The position numbers and the translations under genes were made by a program. The notes under the pieces were generated by a model, which worked only from the letters and a program-made list of their open reading frames with translations, was not told the origin of the DNA and searched no databases. Shown here piece after piece: positions 6,504 to 8,408 of a stretch of 8,408 nucleotides of DNA; position 1 is the stretch's first letter, and each line of letters starts with the position of its first letter. Source of the stretch: Anaerolineae bacterium (lineage in GTDB: Bacteria; Chloroflexota; Anaerolineae; 4572-78; J111); assembly GCA_020433785.1 (NCBI GenBank), contig JAGRCC010000443.1, positions 1-8,408 of the forward strand, written 5' to 3'.

Positions 6504-6505
6504 AG

Positions 6506-6517
6506 TTTTGTATACCA
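6506..6517. promoter_or_regulatory. distal GTATAC operator-like site (O1)
   Basis: TTTTGTATACCA is the exact reverse complement of the central 12 bases of site O2 at 6628-6639. It is centred on GTATAC (6510-6515), 120 bp from the centre of O2. It may be an auxiliary binding site for the divergent GntR-family protein, allowing DNA looping. It overlaps the left end of the 84-bp inverted-repeat element by two bases. Confidence 0.4.
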
Positions 6518-6599
6518 GGTGACTGGCACTTGATCGCAGTAACAGCAACATTGTATGCCGTTAAGCAATCTCTATTTGAGCCAAAGTGCCAGTCACCTG
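6516..6599. repeat. 84-bp element with 16-bp perfect terminal inverted repeats (MITE-like or large hairpin)
   Basis: CAGGTGACTGGCACTT (6516-6531) and AAGTGCCAGTCACCTG (6584-6599) are exact reverse complements enclosing 52 bp with no reading frame. Perfect 16-bp ends on a short non-coding core look like a miniature inverted-repeat element or a REP-type palindrome. I see no clear target-site duplication (GTATAC on the left, AGTAGT on the right). As RNA it would form a stable stem-loop between the second terminator and the importer operators. Confidence 0.6.
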
Positions 6600-6625
6600 A
6601 GTAGTAGGCTAAGCCTTTTCTCTAT

Positions 6626-6651
6626 TTTGGTATACAAAATTGTATACAATT
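6626..6651. promoter_or_regulatory. proximal GTATAC operators O2 and O3 before the ABC operon
   Basis: O3 is a perfect 14-bp palindrome, AATTGTATACAATT (6638-6651). O2 (TTTGGTATACAAAA, 6626-6639) is an imperfect palindrome (one mismatched pair in its inner 14 bp) centred 12 bp upstream. GntR/FCD regulators commonly bind AT-rich palindromes with a short T-N-G-T/A-C-N-A style core, and a gene for one is the divergent neighbour. O3 contains TACAAT (6645-6650), a possible -10 box; if it is the importer promoter, bound protein would block polymerase. No convincing -35 is seen, so promoter position is uncertain. Confidence 0.6.
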
Positions 6652-6660
6652 AAGTATTCA

Positions 6661-6668
6661 AAAGGAGG
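6661..6668 (+). promoter_or_regulatory. strong ribosome binding site deciding the TTG start
   Basis: AAAGGAGG, nearly complementary to the 16S anti-Shine-Dalgarno tail, ends 6 nt before TTG 6675. No ATG or GTG in that frame lies between it and the conserved first strand of the ABC domain, so this site fixes the rare TTG as the start. Confidence 0.8.
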
Positions 6669-6674
6669 GATACA

Positions 6675-8231
6675 TTGACAACAGCAACATCGAGTCAGCA
6701 CAATGGAGCGACCCCGCTGCTGGAGGGGCGGGGATTGGTCAAGCAGTTTGGTACCCTGCGGGCCAATGATAATGTGAATATCTCCATCTACCCCGGCGAA
6801 GTCCACGCCATTCTGGGCGAGAACGGCGCGGGCAAAAGCACGTTGATGAAGATGCTCTACGGCTTCTACAAGCCGACTGCCGGCGAAATCCTGATCGAGG
6901 GCCAGCCGGTGACCATCAACTCGCCGCAAGATGGCCGGCGATTGGGCGTCGGCATGGTCTTTCAGGACTTCACACTCATCCCCGCCCTGAGCGTGATCGA
7001 AAATGTGGCCCTCTTTTTACCCGATCTAGGCGCGGTGTTGAGCCACAAAGAGATCGAGCAGCGCATCAAAGCCGCCTCCGACAAATACGGGCTGCACGTC
7101 GAAACGCGAGCCATCGTCGGCGAACTGTCGATGGGCGAGCAGCAGAAAGTGGAAATCCTCAAGATTATTCTGGCCGGAGCGCGGGTACTGATCTTCGACG
7201 AGCCGACCAGCGTGCTGGCCCCCCACGAGGTGGAAGGGTTGTTCCAGGTGTTCAACAAACTGCGGGACGATAAATACGCCCTCCTCTTCATCACCCACAA
7301 GATGCCGGAGGTGATGGCGGTGGCCAACCGCATCACCGTGCTGCGGCGCGGACGGGTGGTCGAGACGATGCGCACGGCCAAGGCCACCGAGCAGGAGTTG
7401 ATCACCCTGCTGCTCGGTCAATCGCCGCCGGAAGCAGCGCGGGTGACCGACAGCAAAGATCACACTGGCGAAACGCCGCTGCTAGCCTTCAAAGACGTGT
7501 CCGTCCCCGACGAGGCCAGCAGCGTGGGCCTGAAGCACATCAATCTGGAGGTCTATCCCGGCGAGTTGGTGGGGGTAGCTGGCGTGTCGGGCAATGGGCA
7601 GCAGGTGCTGGTCGAGGCCGCGTTGGGGCTGCGACCCCACAACGCCGGCACGATCCACCTGTTCAACCAGGATGCCAGCGGCAAGTCGGTCGAGCAGATT
7701 TTGCACGCCGGGCTGGGCTGCATTCCGGAAGACCCGCTGCTCATGGGCGCAATCCCCGGCATGCGCGTCTACGAAAATATGATTTTGGGCGAGCAGGATA
7801 AATACGCCGACCAAGGCGGGTTGTCGATGAACTGGAAACGGGTACGGGATAACGCCACTAAATTTTTGAACAACACCTTCGTTTCCTCCCCGCCCAGCTT
7901 GGACGTCATGGTCGAAACCCTGTCGGGTGGCAACTTGCAGCGGGTGATCATCGCCCGCGAGGTCGGGCGGCAGCCCAAGCTGTTGATCGCCTATTACGTG
8001 GCACGCGGGCTGGACATCTCCAACGCCGAAGCGGCGCGGCGGCTGCTGCTGCGTCATCGGGCCGACGGCATGGGCATCCTGCTTATCTCCGAAGATTTGG
8101 ACGAACTTTTTGCCCTGAGCGATCGGCTGATCGTCATGTTCCACGGCAAAATTGTCGGCAATTTCAAACCCCAAGATACAACGGCTCACGAAGTCGGTCT
8201 TTTAATGACAGGAGGCGAAACCTATGATTAG
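6675..8231 (+). CDS. double-domain ABC transporter ATPase, simple-sugar/nucleoside importer type
   Basis: The 518 residues hold two nucleotide-binding domains, the usual size for the RbsA/YufO-like group. NBD1 (about 15-250) is intact: Walker [10 protein letters not shown] (48-56), Q97, signature LSMGEQQ (151-157), Walker B VLIFDEP (171-177), switch H208. NBD2 (about 268-515) keeps the signature LSGGN (416-420) but has GVSGNGQQ (303-310) at Walker A, lacking the lysine, and [12 protein letters not shown] (436-447) at Walker B; such degeneration is normal for this family, though YYVA replaces the more usual AQPT-like run. It powers import from the inner face of the membrane with the permease encoded next. 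NBD sequence and permease type favour nucleosides or related basic-membrane-lipoprotein substrates over pentoses, but the substrate is not fixed. Its start is TTG. The last 8 bp overlap the permease gene, implying translational coupling. Probable regulator: the divergent GntR-family protein. Confidence 0.93.
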   Translation: MTTATSSQHNGATPLLEGRGLVKQFGTLRANDNVNISIYPGEVHAILGENGAGKSTLMKMLYGFYKPTAGEILIEGQPVTINSPQDGRRLGVGMVFQDFTLIPALSVIENVALFLPDLGAVLSHKEIEQRIKAASDKYGLHVETRAIVGELSMGEQQKVEILKIILAGARVLIFDEPTSVLAPHEVEGLFQVFNKLRDDKYALLFITHKMPEVMAVANRITVLRRGRVVETMRTAKATEQELITLLLGQSPPEAARVTDSKDHTGETPLLAFKDVSVPDEASSVGLKHINLEVYPGELVGVAGVSGNGQQVLVEAALGLRPHNAGTIHLFNQDASGKSVEQILHAGLGCIPEDPLLMGAIPGMRVYENMILGEQDKYADQGGLSMNWKRVRDNATKFLNNTFVSSPPSLDVMVETLSGGNLQRVIIAREVGRQPKLLIAYYVARGLDISNAEAARRLLLRHRADGMGILLISEDLDELFALSDRLIVMFHGKIVGNFKPQDTTAHEVGLLMTGGETYD

Positions 8232-8408
8232 TACCGCAAGTTTAGCTCAAGTCAGTAAACAGCAAGGCGCCGCCCTGCTCCGCTTTTTGGCGATTCTCGG
8301 CCTGGCGCTGCTGGTGTTTGCGCTGGTGCTGTTGGTGTTCGGCAAAAACCCGGTTGAGGCCTATGTCGATATCTTTGTCAGTACCATCGGCAGCAGCTAC
8401 GGCTGGTC
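8224..8408 (+). CDS. ABC transporter permease, BPD_transp_2 type, N-terminal part only
   Basis: Only the first 61 codons are in the window. ATG 8224 overlaps the end of the ATPase gene by 8 bp in another frame, and AGGAGG (8210-8215) lies 8 nt upstream, so this start is secure. After a polar N-terminus a hydrophobic helix spans about residues 19-39 ([20 protein letters not shown]), followed by [21 protein letters not shown], which matches the start of permeases paired with nucleoside/simple-sugar ATPases (NP-x-EAY). It would form half of the membrane channel; a second permease and a lipoprotein binding protein are expected further right or elsewhere in the operon. Confidence 0.88.
   Translation, partial: MISTASLAQVSKQQGAALLRFLAILGLALLVFALVLLVFGKNPVEAYVDIFVSTIGSSYGW

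Noticed and set aside
6606..6616. AGGCTAAGCCT palindrome followed by TTTT as a third terminator
   Set aside because: The stem is only 5 bp around one central base, which cannot form an RNA hairpin loop; as a DNA site it is too short to call.
7581..7604. Missing Walker A lysine in the second ATPase domain as a damaging mutation
   Set aside because: GNGQ-type Walker A in the second domain is normal in sugar/nucleoside importer ATPases of this family.
7482..8189. 235-codon antisense reading frame under the ABC ATPase gene, and other long antisense frames at 7026-7463 and 6962-7405
   Set aside because: Composition is that of a GC-rich gene read backwards; the plus-strand frame has complete ABC motifs throughout.
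1..8408. Anti-phage system, toxin-antitoxin pair, CRISPR array or integrated element
   Set aside because: No nuclease, toxin, transposase, integrase or regularly spaced repeat was found; the FtsK-like ATPase alone does not make a case.

Overview
The window reads as bacterial chromosomal DNA of moderate GC, most plausibly from a filamentous or anaerobic member of the Chloroflexota. I infer this from gene style (a very long cyclase-AAA-TPR signalling protein, a short FtsK-like motor, an NmrA-type reductase and a simple-sugar/nucleoside-type ABC importer), not from any marker gene. No rRNA, tRNA, CRISPR array or transposase gene is visible.

Layout. (1) 1-3223, minus strand: the first 1074 codons of a soluble adenylyl cyclase (mammalian sAC/ADCY10) type protein. 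It has two cyclase domains, a STAND/AAA-type ATPase domain and the start of a TPR region, and its C-terminus lies beyond the left edge. (2) 3224-3379: a divergent promoter region with a near-consensus promoter for the cyclase and a weaker one for the gene on the other side. (3) 3380-4240, plus: an NmrA-type NAD(P)-binding atypical SDR. (4) 4241-4324: two perfect 9-bp inverted repeats in tandem. (5) 4325-5470, plus: a soluble, truncated FtsK/SpoIIIE-type motor with substitutions at key ATPase positions. (6) 5490-6176, minus: a GntR-family regulator with an FCD ligand-binding domain, convergent with the motor gene. (7) 6177-6674: a 498-bp region without protein genes but dense in signals. It holds the gntR promoter, two consecutive promoter-hairpin-terminator units that look like small RNA genes of about 85-90 nt, an 84-bp element with 16-bp perfect terminal inverted repeats, and three GTATAC-centred operator-like palindromes. 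(8) 6675-8231, plus: a double-domain ABC ATPase starting at TTG. (9) 8224 onward: the overlapping first permease gene, cut by the right edge.

How the parts may work together. The FCD regulator and the importer operon are divergent neighbours. The GTATAC palindromes lie immediately upstream of the importer's ribosome binding site, so the simplest reading is that the regulator represses (or activates) import in response to a small organic ligand. The two RNA-like units lie between them and could be independent sRNAs, or terminators insulating the importer from upstream transcription. The cyclase, reductase and FtsK-like genes show no clear functional link with the importer. The most novel material is the 6177-6674 intergenic region and the altered FtsK-like motor.
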